Part shown: positions 1 through 7,724 of the stretch, piece after piece
How the letters are laid out: every line of letters starts with the position of its first letter
Numbering within the stretch: the stretch's first letter is position 1
Assembly: GCA_947479755.1 (NCBI GenBank)
Contig: CANKAM010000002.1
Span: 62,001 to 126,000 of the forward strand
From: Bacteroidota bacterium
GTDB taxonomy: Bacteria > Bacteroidota > Bacteroidia > SXHM01
Reading direction: 5' to 3'
Length of the DNA stretch: 64,000 nucleotides
The notes under the pieces: generated by a model
What the model saw: the letters and a program-made list of their open reading frames with translations, nothing else
The model's database searches: none
What the model was told of the DNA's origin: nothing
Position numbers and translations under genes: made by a program

Positions 1-1322
1 GTGGTTGAACTCACCTGCGGGTCGGTTTCGGTAATGGTTAGTGAGGTTGGATTTGTCCATGTCATGGTTCCGCTTGCATCAGAAACAGGAACATAGCCTG
101 CTGTTGCACCTGTGCGCATTTGTATTTTTCCGTTTACATCTAATGCCTGAGCAGGGGATAACGTTCCTATACCCACATTGCCTCCAGCAGTTAAAATGAA
201 TTGAGGTGCACCATAATTATCATTACTAACAAGCTCTACGCTTCTTCCTAGACCTGCACCCAGAAGCAACCTACTGCCTGAAACGGCATAAATTGAGGCA
301 GCGCTTGCTAAGCGGCCCGGGGCACCAGAACCATATGCCTGAAGGAGAAATCCTGATGCACTATTAGAAACTTCTAACCTGGTTGCTCCAAAGCCGGGGT
401 CACCCGGATTTTGAACCTTAACTGGAGTCAGAAACCCAGCACCACTTTGAACTATATGTAATAAAAAGCCTGGAGCTGTTGTTCCAATACCCACATTAGT
501 TCCGTCATTATAAATAACCGAATTTGCAACCCATGCGGTTCCGTTATGCCTGATTGTTTGTCCGGTTGTGCCCGTAGGCAATGCTCCGGTTATCAAGGTA
601 TTCGGGTCAACCCACGATGCGTTACCCGTTGCATCGCTGCGCATTACATAATTAACCGTTGGGGTGGTGGTCATCTGAAAGGTGGTGGTCTTGGTCTTGC
701 CAATTACATCTAACTTTTCTGCAGGGGTGTCGGTGCCTATGCCCACGTTTCCGAAGCGGAAAAAGCTGGGGCCTGCGGCACCAATTCTTGTTGCGTAGGT
801 GCCTGAGCCATCGTATAAAGTGAGTTGCGCTCCGGTAGCTGCAAAGGAGGTAAGGTCCATGCGGGGTGAGCTGTTTATATAAATTCTTGAGAGAGTGCTG
901 TTTTCGGTGGTGGAGGTAATTCTCAGCAATTCACCTGCGCCCTCGATGTGAAGTTTTCCAATAGGAGTGTTTGTACCAATGCCCAAGCGTGAGTTGGTAT
1001 TATCCCAATACAGGTTATCGCTGGATGACAGGGCGCTTGTACCGCTCCAGAAAGCAACACGTGTAGCTGTTCCGCTTCCGGTAAGTGTTCCTCCTCCAAA
1101 GTTTATCCATGCCGAGCCGTTGTATCCCTCAAAATTGGGTGAACTGTAACGTATGGTTCCTGCGTTGGTATTGCTGGTAGTTCCTATGCGTATGGCACCC
1201 AGTACATCCAGTTTTTCAACCGGTGTGGCTACATCAACGCCTACGTTTTGGGCGGTTATTAGTCCACAGTCAATTGTCAATAGTCCGTAGATGAGAGTAG
1301 TGAGGGTAAGTAGTTTTTTCAT
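1..1322 (-). CDS. Tail-fibre-like surface protein, 3' end outside window
   Basis: Reading from ATG at 1322 toward base 1 gives about 440 open codons with no stop, so the C-terminus lies outside the window. The first ~30 residues (MKKLLTLTTLIYG...ITAQ) look like a Sec signal peptide. The rest repeats the motif NVGIGTxxPxxxLDVxG several times, mixed with Ser/Thr/Gly-rich stretches, and ends in the linker TETDPQVSS. In Bacteroidota such repeats occur in large secreted proteins that often end in an S74/endosialidase-type chaperone domain or a sorting signal, neither of which can be seen here. The likely role is an exported, trimeric fibre-like or adhesive protein. Calling it phage tail fibre would go too far: no phage genes are nearby. 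The signal-peptide codons contain two CAATTGA-type heptamers (about 1269-1285). Confidence 0.75.
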   Translation of the reverse strand, partial: MKKLLTLTTLIYGLLTIDCGLITAQNVGVDVATPVEKLDVLGAIRIGTTSNTNAGTIRYSSPNFEGYNGSAWINFGGGTLTGSGTATRVAFWSGTSALSSSDNLYWDNTNSRLGIGTNTPIGKLHIEGAGELLRITSTTENSTLSRIYINSSPRMDLTSFAATGAQLTLYDGSGTYATRIGAAGPSFFRFGNVGIGTDTPAEKLDVIGKTKTTTFQMTTTPTVNYVMRSDATGNASWVDPNTLITGALPTGTTGQTIRHNGTAWVANSVIYNDGTNVGIGTTAPGFLLHIVQSGAGFLTPVKVQNPGDPGFGATRLEVSNSASGFLLQAYGSGAPGRLASAASIYAVSGSRLLLGAGLGRSVELVSNDNYGAPQFILTAGGNVGIGTLSPAQALDVNGKIQMRTGATAGYVPVSDASGTMTWTNPTSLTITETDPQVSST

Positions 1323-1430
1323 GGAAATGTATTTAACAATGTGTTTTAAATGAAAAGAAAAGAACGCAAAGCGTCCGATTGCAATGTGATTGTAATAGTA
1401 TCCTGGTTTGTATAAGCGTACTATTCAGTT

Positions 1431-1545
1431 CACCGGAGCGGTGCTTGCCAGTTCAGGTTATAAGCCCTGTTTGGCGGGCTTAGCAGTGTTTTAACCTGAA
1501 GGAACCCTGCTTTAAATACCGTTGAAGGCGAAGCAAAAAGCAGGG
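1431..1545 (-). other. Cluster of three stem-loops upstream of the fibre-like gene
   Basis: Three inverted repeats lie side by side 110-225 bases upstream of the ATG at 1322. They are CACCG/CGGTG (1431-1443, 3-nt loop); TTCAGGTTA/TAACCTGAA (1452-1460 with 1492-1500), enclosing AAGCCC/GGGCTT (1462-1467 with 1476-1481); and CCCTGCTTT/AAAGCAGGG (1505-1513 with 1537-1545). On the minus strand they could form a structured 5' leader of the fibre-like gene. I do not recognise a known riboswitch family. Decayed palindromic repeat DNA is an equally good explanation. Confidence 0.35.
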
Positions 1546-1595
1546 CTGATTTTACAGGTGCAATGGTAAGCCTTTATTTCAATAATAATATACTG

Positions 1596-1613
1596 TTATG
1601 ATTATAATCATAA
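1596..1613. promoter_or_regulatory. 18-bp perfect AT-rich palindrome
   Basis: TTATGATTATAATCATAA is a perfect dyad. It lies in an AT-rich gap about 280 bases upstream of the fibre-like gene start on one side and 270 bases upstream of the 92-aa gene on the other. It could be an operator for a dimeric regulator, but no regulator gene is nearby and AT-rich DNA produces such palindromes by chance more easily than mixed sequence. The rest of 1546-1657 shows nothing else I can name. Confidence 0.25.
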
Positions 1614-1657
1614 AAATTATATATTTGATAGCGAAGTTGTTTAAAGTTGGCACTAAG

Positions 1658-1792
1658 AGATTCCTCCCTGCGGTCGGAATGACAGGTATTGTTTTGTGCA
1701 TGGGATAAGGAGGCAGGGCGAGCGTAGCTCGCCCTGCCTCCTTATCCATTTTGTCCTGTTATCATTGTCATTCCGACCGCAGGGAGGAATCT
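1658..1792. repeat. Nested inverted-repeat element, copy 1
   Basis: The outer arms of 27 bp (1658-1684 and 1766-1792, beginning AGATTCCTCCCTGCGG) are perfect inverted repeats. Inside sits a second perfect palindrome with 21-bp arms (1703-1723 and 1727-1747) around the centre GTA. A copy with the same plan but different bases lies at 3619-3761. The outer arm belongs to the dispersed intergenic type that ends in CGGAATGACA. It could act as a bidirectional terminator or be a non-autonomous mobile element. No transposase is seen in the window. Confidence 0.85.
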
Positions 1793-1882
1793 TTTTATTA
1801 AAAAAACGTATGTTTTGATAATTCAATTTTAAGTAACATTACCCTAATCAACCGATTGTTTAACCTTAACCACTAAACTAGT

Positions 1883-2161
1883 ATGAAACCACTTTATCTT
1901 GAATTGCCATTGGAGGATATGGCAAAAAAAGCTGCGCTATGTATGATAGCCGATATGAGTTCAAAGATCGCTGTTGATGTTGTATTTCGCTCAAAGTCTT
2001 CTTCTGACATCTATGTTAGGCAGGTTCGCAACCACACCGGAACAAACACCAAACACGGGGCTGTGGCTTATGTAATATTGTTTGGCTTGGTTCCGTTTAG
2101 CGAAATAGTAGAAGCCATACCCGAAGATTTGCGCCCCCTGATAAAAATAAAGCCGATATAA
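1883..2161 (+). CDS. Hypothetical protein, 92 aa
   Basis: A small protein of mixed charge with no signal peptide or clear membrane helix. It begins MKPLYLELPLEDMAKKAALC and ends PEDLRPLIKIKPI. I do not recognise the family. Codon use looks ordinary for the window, and a terminator-like hairpin follows directly after the stop codon, which supports it as a real gene. It sits between nested palindrome copy 1 and the 42-bp repeat array, together with the 323-aa orphan downstream. Confidence 0.6.
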   Translation: MKPLYLELPLEDMAKKAALCMIADMSSKIAVDVVFRSKSSSDIYVRQVRNHTGTNTKHGAVAYVILFGLVPFSEIVEAIPEDLRPLIKIKPI

Positions 2162-2163
2162 TT

Positions 2164-2184
2164 ATTGCGATTTGTCGCAATTTT
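2164..2184 (+). terminator. Rho-independent terminator after the 92-aa gene
   Basis: A 7-bp stem ATTGCGA/TCGCAAT with loop TTTG is followed by TTT, starting three bases after the stop codon at 2161. It would end transcription before the tandem repeat array. Confidence 0.55.
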
Positions 2185-2304
2185 GCACGTTCATTTCATG
2201 CTTTACTTTGCCGCATCAACTAACCAATGCGCCAAAGCATGCAAATTTTGTTCGGCAACAGCAAGTACCAAAAGGCAGGGCAACCCTTAAAATGGTTGGG
2301 TGTC

Positions 2305-2556
2305 GTGCAGACGTGTGTATGGGTATCACACACACTATTCAGCAGCATACATACGTGTGTATTGCATTCAGTTAGGTCATTTTGTCAACTACACACGTCT
2401 GTATGGCTATCAGCAAAGCAATTTTGTCAGATACAGACGTCTGTATGGCTATCAAACAGGCTCTTTAACCCAATACACACGTCTGTAGTGCATTCAACTA
2501 CATTTTTCAACCCAATACACACGTCTGTAGTGTATCCAAACAAATTTTTGCACCCC
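2305..2556. repeat. Six-copy 42-bp tandem array with palindromic core (array A)
   Basis: The central CG of the core lies at 2312, 2354, 2396, 2438, 2480 and 2522, exactly 42 bases apart each time. The fourth copy carries the perfect 16-bp palindrome ATACAGACGTCTGTAT (2431-2446). The others are near-palindromes such as ATACACACGTCTGTA. After the core come a semi-conserved GCATTCA/GCTATCA block and a T-rich, CAACCCA-like linker. Units have diverged but the length has not. The array ends about 45 bases before the 323-aa gene. Because 42 is a multiple of 3, a 110-aa frame with 14-aa periodicity (2227-2559, repeat HTSVVxS-like) is also open. I treat the coding reading as an alternative. The other bases of 2162-2600 hold only the terminator and a short leader. 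Confidence 0.9.
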
Positions 2557-2600
2557 TAAACTAATCCGTATTACTAACCAACTACTAAAAAATCAAACAC

Positions 2601-3572
2601 ATGGAAAACTGGAAATACATTGACAATCAATTTCTTATTGCTACCCGCAACAACTTCCTCAAAGCCCTCAAAATTAGCAACTATCATGATGCTGCCCTGC
2701 TGATGGCACAGGCCAATGAACCACTTTTTATACCCATCTACACCCGCTATCACCCCCTGCATATGCAGTTTGTGCAAAAATACAACGACTGGAAGAGCGG
2801 GGGAGGCTCTCAGGAAGGCGAAACCCTGAATGTAAGTCAGCAGTTGACCATAGCCTACGCCAAAATAGATGCATGGGATGTTGCCATACAGGTGGTTTAT
2901 CCTAAAACCACACCACGCTACAAAAGCATTTTCCCTGGCGGACGCAAACCCTTTAACCAGAGTGGTATCACCAGCAGGGTAAACGCTTATCAGACACTTA
3001 GTCAGAATATTGGTGCCGACCCTGCGCTGCTAACCGTAAAAACAGACGTAGATGCCACCTACCTGATACTGGATACCGCCCGCGACCAGCAGGAGGGTGC
3101 CAAAGCCAGCACCAAATTCGACAGTGCCGGAGTTGACAATGCCCGCATAGCCATTATGGATATGCAATACCGTGATATGGCATTTATCCTCGATAGCTTT
3201 TACGTTGAACGGGAAGCCATCTGCAACGCCCTGTTTGACTTGCCTACCCTGCGCGACCTGCAACAAAATACCTTTACCGGTACACTCGCCCTTTCAGAAA
3301 ACAAAGCCATTGTTGCCCGCACCTTTGTTGCCGATGATGACCTTTCACTTGAAGTTAGCACCGATGTGGTTGAACCCGCCTTTGCCGTTAGCTTTTACCT
3401 TGCCACCACACCTAACGGCACCGACAGCACAGCCATACAGGTAAGCGTAAACGCAGGTAAACTGCACATCAAAGCATCGGCCTTTGGCATCAGCGATTAT
3501 GGAACACACCGCCACCTAACGGCTGTAAACAACAGCGGAGTAGTGGTGCAGTTTGAGGTTGACTTGGGGTAG
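2601..3572 (+). CDS. Uncharacterised protein, 323 aa
   Basis: A soluble-looking protein without a signal peptide, starting at ATG 2601 (MENWKYIDNQFLIATRNNFL). Residues ~1-215 look helical and contain the stretch TTPRYKSIFPGGRKPFN followed by long amphipathic helices. Residues ~225-323 look like a beta-rich domain ending VVQFEVDLG. The first part resembles an uncharacterised family I associate with Bacteroidota, but I cannot name it or assign a function. It is the only gene directly downstream of array A, so the array may serve as its upstream control region. It is also the last gene before nested palindrome copy 2. Coding is convincing from length and composition. Confidence 0.75.
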   Translation: MENWKYIDNQFLIATRNNFLKALKISNYHDAALLMAQANEPLFIPIYTRYHPLHMQFVQKYNDWKSGGGSQEGETLNVSQQLTIAYAKIDAWDVAIQVVYPKTTPRYKSIFPGGRKPFNQSGITSRVNAYQTLSQNIGADPALLTVKTDVDATYLILDTARDQQEGAKASTKFDSAGVDNARIAIMDMQYRDMAFILDSFYVEREAICNALFDLPTLRDLQQNTFTGTLALSENKAIVARTFVADDDLSLEVSTDVVEPAFAVSFYLATTPNGTDSTAIQVSVNAGKLHIKASAFGISDYGTHRHLTAVNNSGVVVQFEVDLG

Positions 3573-3618
3573 GGGGCAGAGCAGGTTTTTTTACCTCTGT
3601 TCATAGTAATAAACAATG

Positions 3619-3761
3619 AGATTCCTCGCTATCGCTCGGAATGACAATTTGTGGCTTAATACAAAGCAGGGGGAAAGGCTTGGCGCGCGAAGCGCGCCAA
3701 GCCTTTCCCCCTGCCAATCCTATCAAAAACTTCTGTCATTCCGAGCGATAGCGAGGAATCT
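3619..3761. repeat. Nested inverted-repeat element, copy 2
   Basis: Perfect outer arms of 28 bp (3619-3646 and 3734-3761, beginning AGATTCCTCGCTATCGC) enclose a perfect inner palindrome with 23-bp arms (3666-3688 and 3692-3714) around GAA. The plan matches 1658-1792: the same outer ends, similar spacers of about 20 bases and a G-rich/C-rich inner stem. The middle of each arm differs between copies while remaining perfectly paired within each copy. It lies just downstream of the 323-aa gene and could terminate its transcript. The remainder of 3573-3930 holds only a promoter element at 3884. Confidence 0.85.
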
Positions 3762-3883
3762 CTTACAATGAATCAGCAATTTCTTTCACGTACTCAGTTT
3801 CTAAAATAAATCAGGCAGACTCTTGTCACGGTTATCTCTGGCACACCTATTGCCTAAATCTCTGCGCTGAAAAGAAATAATTC

Positions 3884-3891
3884 TACCTTTG
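3884..3891 (+). promoter_or_regulatory. Bacteroidota-type -7 element for the OmpH gene
   Basis: TACCTTTG matches TAnnTTTG. It lies 40 bases before ATG 3931 and overlaps the upstream in-frame ATG at 3889, which therefore cannot be the start if this promoter is used. No convincing -33 TTTG was seen at the right distance. Confidence 0.4.
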
Positions 3892-3930
3892 GCATCCTTA
3901 AAAAAAATAAACCAACATAAAAGAACGAAC

Positions 3931-4503
3931 ATGAGAATGAAATTTTTGATTGCAACACTAGCAGCAGTAGTATTTACACTTCAGGGCGCATTAGCTCAGG
4001 TTAAAATTGGCTATACCAACGTAGAAATGATTTTGGCCTACATGCCCGAAACGCAGCAGATGAATAAGGATCTTCAAATCTATGCCGGCAAATTAGAAAA
4101 GGCCCTGCAGGTGGAAGAAAACTATTTCCAACTGAAGATGGATGAGTACACCAGCTTGTCTAAACAAAATAAACTAACTCCTGCCGATGACGAAAACCGT
4201 CAGAAAGAACTGATGAAGTTAGACAGCACCCTGCGCCAGAAACAAGCCCTTCAGGAACAGCAACTCATGGGCATGCAACAGGAATTAATTGCACCGTCAC
4301 TAGACAAATTGCAAAAAGCAATTGACGAAATAAGCAAAGCAGAAGGCTATACCTACGTGCTTAACCAAAGCACATCAACCGGTGTTTCTACTATTCTTTT
4401 CGGTCCTGAAAGCGATAACATCACCAACAAAATATTTGCTAAATTAGGCATTGAAATTCCTAAGGAAATGCAAGGCGAAAAAGCAACACCTCCCGGACAA
4501 TAA
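3931..4503 (+). CDS. OmpH/Skp family periplasmic chaperone
   Basis: A protein of 190 residues with a signal peptide (MRMKFLIATLAAVVFTLQGALAQ) followed by VKIGYTNVEMILAYMPE, the typical N-terminal strand of OmpH/Skp proteins. A long charged helical region at ~45-125 would form the tentacle-like coiled coil. The C-terminal part returns to a beta strand (YTYVLNQSTSTGVSTILFG). Family members bind unfolded outer-membrane proteins in the periplasm. I prefer ATG 3931 to the in-frame ATG at 3889 because the signal peptide begins at 3931 and a -7 element overlaps 3889. It is followed by a palindromic repeat and dnaG. Confidence 0.88.
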   Translation: MRMKFLIATLAAVVFTLQGALAQVKIGYTNVEMILAYMPETQQMNKDLQIYAGKLEKALQVEENYFQLKMDEYTSLSKQNKLTPADDENRQKELMKLDSTLRQKQALQEQQLMGMQQELIAPSLDKLQKAIDEISKAEGYTYVLNQSTSTGVSTILFGPESDNITNKIFAKLGIEIPKEMQGEKATPPGQ

Positions 4504-4508
4504 CAACA

Positions 4509-4559
4509 CTTCGACAAGCTCAGTGTGACTTGGTTTCTGTCAGGCTGAGCCTGTCGAAG
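4509..4559. repeat. Palindromic intergenic repeat (CTTCGACA type)
   Basis: CTTCGACAAGCTCAG (4509-4523) pairs with CTGAGCCTGTCGAAG (4545-4559), 14 of 15 bases matching, around a 21-base loop. It begins just after the ompH-like stop codon and ends 15 bases before dnaG. It probably ends or attenuates the upstream transcript. Confidence 0.7.
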
Positions 4560-4574
4560 CCAACATAAACAATT

Positions 4575-6539
4575 TTGATTGACAGGCATACGATAGACAA
4601 AATCTTTGAAACAGCCCGAATTGAAGAGGTTGTAGGGGATTTTGTAAGCCTGAAAAAACGCGGAGCCAACCTGCTTGGTCTCTGTCCTTTTCACAACGAA
4701 AAAACACCTTCGTTCAATGTATCACCCGCCCGCGGCATCTACAAATGTTTTGGCTGCGGCAAGGGTGGCAACCCCGTTAACTTTATCATGGAACACGAGC
4801 ACCTCACTTATCCCGAGGCGCTGCGTTTTCTTGCGCGTAAATACAGCATTGAAATAGAGGAGAAAGAAGAGAGCCCCGAAGAAATTCAGGCGCATAATGA
4901 GAAAGAAAGTCTGATGCTGGTTTCGGGTTTTGCGCAGCAATTCTTTACCGAAACTTTACTGGAAACCGAAGACGGCAAAGCCATTGGTATGCCTTACTTT
5001 ATTGAGCGCGGTTTTACTGCCGATATTGTTGCAAAATTTCAGATGGGCTACAGCCCCGAAAAACGTACAGCCGTGGCCGAAGCCGCCACCGCAAAGGGCT
5101 ACAAAGCCGAATACCTGGAAGCAACCGGCCTTTGCATCAAGCGCGATGATGGCGGTTTATTAGACCGCTTTGCAGGTCGGGTGATGTTTCCTATTCACAA
5201 TGTTTCGGGTCGCGTAATTGCATTTGGCGGCCGCACCCTGCGCACCGACAAAAAAATTGCCAAGTACATTAACTCACCCGAAAGCCCGATATACCACAAG
5301 AGCAATGTACTGTACGGTATCTATTTCGCCAAGAATAAAATTGTAAGCAACGATAATTGTCTGCTGGTAGAAGGTTATACCGATGTTGTTTCCATGCATC
5401 AGGCAGGCATCGAAAACGTGGTGGCCTCATCGGGAACCTCACTTACCGTTGAGCAAATCAGATTAATCAAGCGTTACACCAAAAATATAACAATACTCTA
5501 CGATGGCGATGCCGCAGGTATCAAAGCATCGTTCCGCGGAATTGATTTGGTGCTGGAAGAAGGCATGAATGTGAAGGTGGTGCTCTTCCCCGAAGGCGAT
5601 GACCCCGATTCATTTTCTAAAAAAGTGGGTGGCGAGGAGTTGCAGGAATTCATTAAGAAGGAATCAAAAGATTTCATCGGCTTCAAAACCGGTCTGTTAT
5701 TAAAGGACACCCAAAACGACCCGATAGCCAAAGCAGGTCTTATCCGCGAAATCATGGAAACCATCTCCCTGATTCCCGATGCCATTTCGCGTAACATTTA
5801 CACCACCGAGTGCAGCCGCATCATGAATGTGGATGAGCAACTGCTCATCAGCGAGCTGAACAAAACACGCAGAAAAAACTTTACCAAAACCTTAAAGGAA
5901 GAAGAAGCACAGCAAATTCCCGAAAGCGAAGAACAGTATCAGCATCAGCAACCGGTTTCAGAAAAAGTGGAACCCGATTACGAAGAACAGGAGCGTGATA
6001 TTATTCGTCAACTCATAACCTTTGGCGACAAAGCCGTGATGCCCGCAAAAACCTTGAATGAAACGGGCGAAGAAGTGGAGATACTCATCACCGTTGCCGA
6101 GTTTATCTACCACGATTTAACTGCCGATAACATGTATTTCGAGAACCTGCTCTACCAACTCATCTTCAATGAAGCCGGAAAAGCAATCGAGAAAAATATC
6201 ATCCCCGATGATAAATTTTATGTGCAAAACCCCGACCAGAGAATAAGCGGATTTGCAGCAGGAATAATCTCAAGTCCTTACTTACTAAGTCCCAAATGGC
6301 TTGAAAAACATAAGATACACACCAATCTGGAAGAAGGACAAATTCCTAAATCGGTAAAGCACTCCATCTACTCTCTTAAGGTAAAACGCCTGATGAAGCG
6401 CATCAGCGAAACAGAAGAACAGTTTGCTACAGCCAAAACCGAAGAAGAAACAATGGAGATTTTGGAACAGCACAAACTGCTGTTAGACATCAAACGCAAA
6501 ATTGCTACCGATGAACTGGGAAGGGTAGTGCTGAAGTAG
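4575..6539 (+). CDS. dnaG: DNA primase DnaG
   Basis: This 654-aa protein makes RNA primers for replication. The zinc-binding module shows C37-P-F-H40 and C58-F-G-C61. The catalytic core follows with CLLVEGYTDVVSMHQAG (~264-280), the TOPRIM glutamate motif, then ILYDGDAAG (~307), the metal-binding DxD. A charged linker at ~440-475 precedes the C-terminal helicase-binding region. The start is TTG at 4575: MIDRHTIDKIFETARIEEVV matches the normal DnaG N-terminus and no suitable ATG lies upstream. It converges on sdhB, with only two bases between the stop codons. Confidence 0.97.
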   Translation: MIDRHTIDKIFETARIEEVVGDFVSLKKRGANLLGLCPFHNEKTPSFNVSPARGIYKCFGCGKGGNPVNFIMEHEHLTYPEALRFLARKYSIEIEEKEESPEEIQAHNEKESLMLVSGFAQQFFTETLLETEDGKAIGMPYFIERGFTADIVAKFQMGYSPEKRTAVAEAATAKGYKAEYLEATGLCIKRDDGGLLDRFAGRVMFPIHNVSGRVIAFGGRTLRTDKKIAKYINSPESPIYHKSNVLYGIYFAKNKIVSNDNCLLVEGYTDVVSMHQAGIENVVASSGTSLTVEQIRLIKRYTKNITILYDGDAAGIKASFRGIDLVLEEGMNVKVVLFPEGDDPDSFSKKVGGEELQEFIKKESKDFIGFKTGLLLKDTQNDPIAKAGLIREIMETISLIPDAISRNIYTTECSRIMNVDEQLLISELNKTRRKNFTKTLKEEEAQQIPESEEQYQHQQPVSEKVEPDYEEQERDIIRQLITFGDKAVMPAKTLNETGEEVEILITVAEFIYHDLTADNMYFENLLYQLIFNEAGKAIEKNIIPDDKFYVQNPDQRISGFAAGIISSPYLLSPKWLEKHKIHTNLEEGQIPKSVKHSIYSLKVKRLMKRISETEEQFATAKTEEETMEILEQHKLLLDIKRKIATDELGRVVLK

Positions 6540-6541
6540 TT

Positions 6542-7315
6542 CTAAAACCCGCCTGTAATTTCTTTCTTCTCTTCACCCGTTGCCACAGCCGACAAATATT
6601 CGCGGTTCATACGCGCAATGTTCTCTAATGAAATTCCTTTAGGGCATTCCACCTCACACGCACCTGTGTTGGTGCAGTTTCCAAAACCTTCCACATCCAT
6701 TTGTTCCACCATGTTCAGTACACGCTCCTGTGCTTCAATTTTACCTTGCGGTAACAAAGCCAGTTGCGAAACCTTAGCAGAAACAAACAACATAGCCGAA
6801 GAGTTTTTGCACGTTGCCACGCAGGCACCACAGCCTATACAGGTTGCAGCATCAAATGCTTTGTCGGCATCAACCTTACTTACAGGCAAACAGTTTGCAT
6901 CCTGCGCTCCGCCTGTGTTTACAGACACGAAACCACCCACGTTCATAATGCGGTCAAATGCTCCGCGGTCAACAACAAGGTCTTTCACCACCGGGAAAGC
7001 CTTTGCTCTCCACGGTTCAATGAAAATGGTTTCACCATTTTTGAATGAGCGCATGTGTAATTGACAAGTGGTTACCAGTCTTTCAGGGCCGTGCGCCTGT
7101 CCGTTGATATAAAGACTGCACATACCGCAAATACCTTCACGGCAGTCATGGTCAAACGACACAGGCACTTCCCCTTTTACAACCAGCTGGTCATTTAGTA
7201 CGTCCAGCATTTCAAGAAAAGACATGTCTTCTGAAATATCAGTTACAGGGTAATCAACCATTTTACCTTGTTCGTTCGGACCTTTCTGGCGCCAGATTTT
7301 GAGTAGTAGATTCAT
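6542..7315 (-). CDS. sdhB: Succinate dehydrogenase/fumarate reductase iron-sulfur subunit
   Basis: The 257-aa subunit passes electrons between the flavoprotein and the membrane quinone site. C58, C63, C66 and C84 fit the [2Fe-2S] cluster ([10 protein letters not shown]). C159-x2-C162-x2-C165-x3-C169 and C214, C220, C224 fit the [4Fe-4S] and [3Fe-4S] clusters. In this operon it is not directly behind sdhA: a MNT-HEPN pair intervenes, and its ATG begins one base after the HEPN stop codon (TGATATG). Any ribosome-binding signal must therefore lie inside the HEPN gene, suggesting translational coupling. Confidence 0.96.
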   Translation of the reverse strand: MNLLLKIWRQKGPNEQGKMVDYPVTDISEDMSFLEMLDVLNDQLVVKGEVPVSFDHDCREGICGMCSLYINGQAHGPERLVTTCQLHMRSFKNGETIFIEPWRAKAFPVVKDLVVDRGAFDRIMNVGGFVSVNTGGAQDANCLPVSKVDADKAFDAATCIGCGACVATCKNSSAMLFVSAKVSQLALLPQGKIEAQERVLNMVEQMDVEGFGNCTNTGACEVECPKGISLENIARMNREYLSAVATGEEKKEITGGF

Positions 7316-7316
7316 A

Positions 7317-7724
7317 TCAGAATAGTTTATCAGACTTTGTTTGAATAATTGTTTTCGCCCATTTCAGAACGGTTTTTGATGTTTTCACAGCATCAGTAAA
7401 TTCTTTTTTTGATACTTCAATATCATCACCCGGATACCTTGTGATTACTGGATATTGCCCGAGGTATTGTGCTTCTTTTACTTTAACAGGAATAGTAATT
7501 TTGTTCTTGGTCATTAAGCTGAACAAATATTCCAAATCATGTGTTTTACTGAAATCAATGGCGAAAAATACAAGCACTGCTTTCAAGGTTTTCTCAACAC
7601 ATTGTTGCAGATGAAACATAAGGAAAGCGTATTTCAGTTTCTTTGAAACTTTTGCAGTTGTTGCCACCTGCAAATCAGCTTCAGCAAAAACCAACCACCC
7701 TATTGCGTCAGTTCTGTTTTTCAT
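7317..7724 (-). CDS. HEPN domain protein, partner of the MNT protein
   Basis: A 135-aa all-helical protein of the PF05168 HEPN type. The sequence shows [12 protein letters not shown] (~40-51), THDLEYL (61-67) and RYPG (96-99), all typical of that family. The RNase signature R-x4-6-H of HepT-like toxins is not evident, so toxin activity cannot be assumed. The start codon overlaps the end of the MNT gene by 17 bases in a different frame, the usual arrangement for MNT-HEPN pairs. The pair lies between sdhA and sdhB on the same strand and is probably on the same transcript. It could be a toxin, a substrate-binding helper of the nucleotidyltransferase, or an addiction module. Confidence 0.85.
   Translation of the reverse strand: MKNRTDAIGWLVFAEADLQVATTAKVSKKLKYAFLMFHLQQCVEKTLKAVLVFFAIDFSKTHDLEYLFSLMTKNKITIPVKVKEAQYLGQYPVITRYPGDDIEVSKKEFTDAVKTSKTVLKWAKTIIQTKSDKLF

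Noticed and set aside
1..1322. Prophage tail-fibre gene
   Set aside because: The NVGIGT repeats also occur in chromosomal secreted proteins; a signal peptide is present and there are no phage structural or integrase genes in the window.
2227..2559. 110-aa frame with 14-aa repeats across array A as a confident gene
   Set aside because: A 42-bp unit keeps any stop-free frame open. Two plus-strand frames are open over parts of the array, and the palindromic core explains conservation better. Kept only as an alternative.
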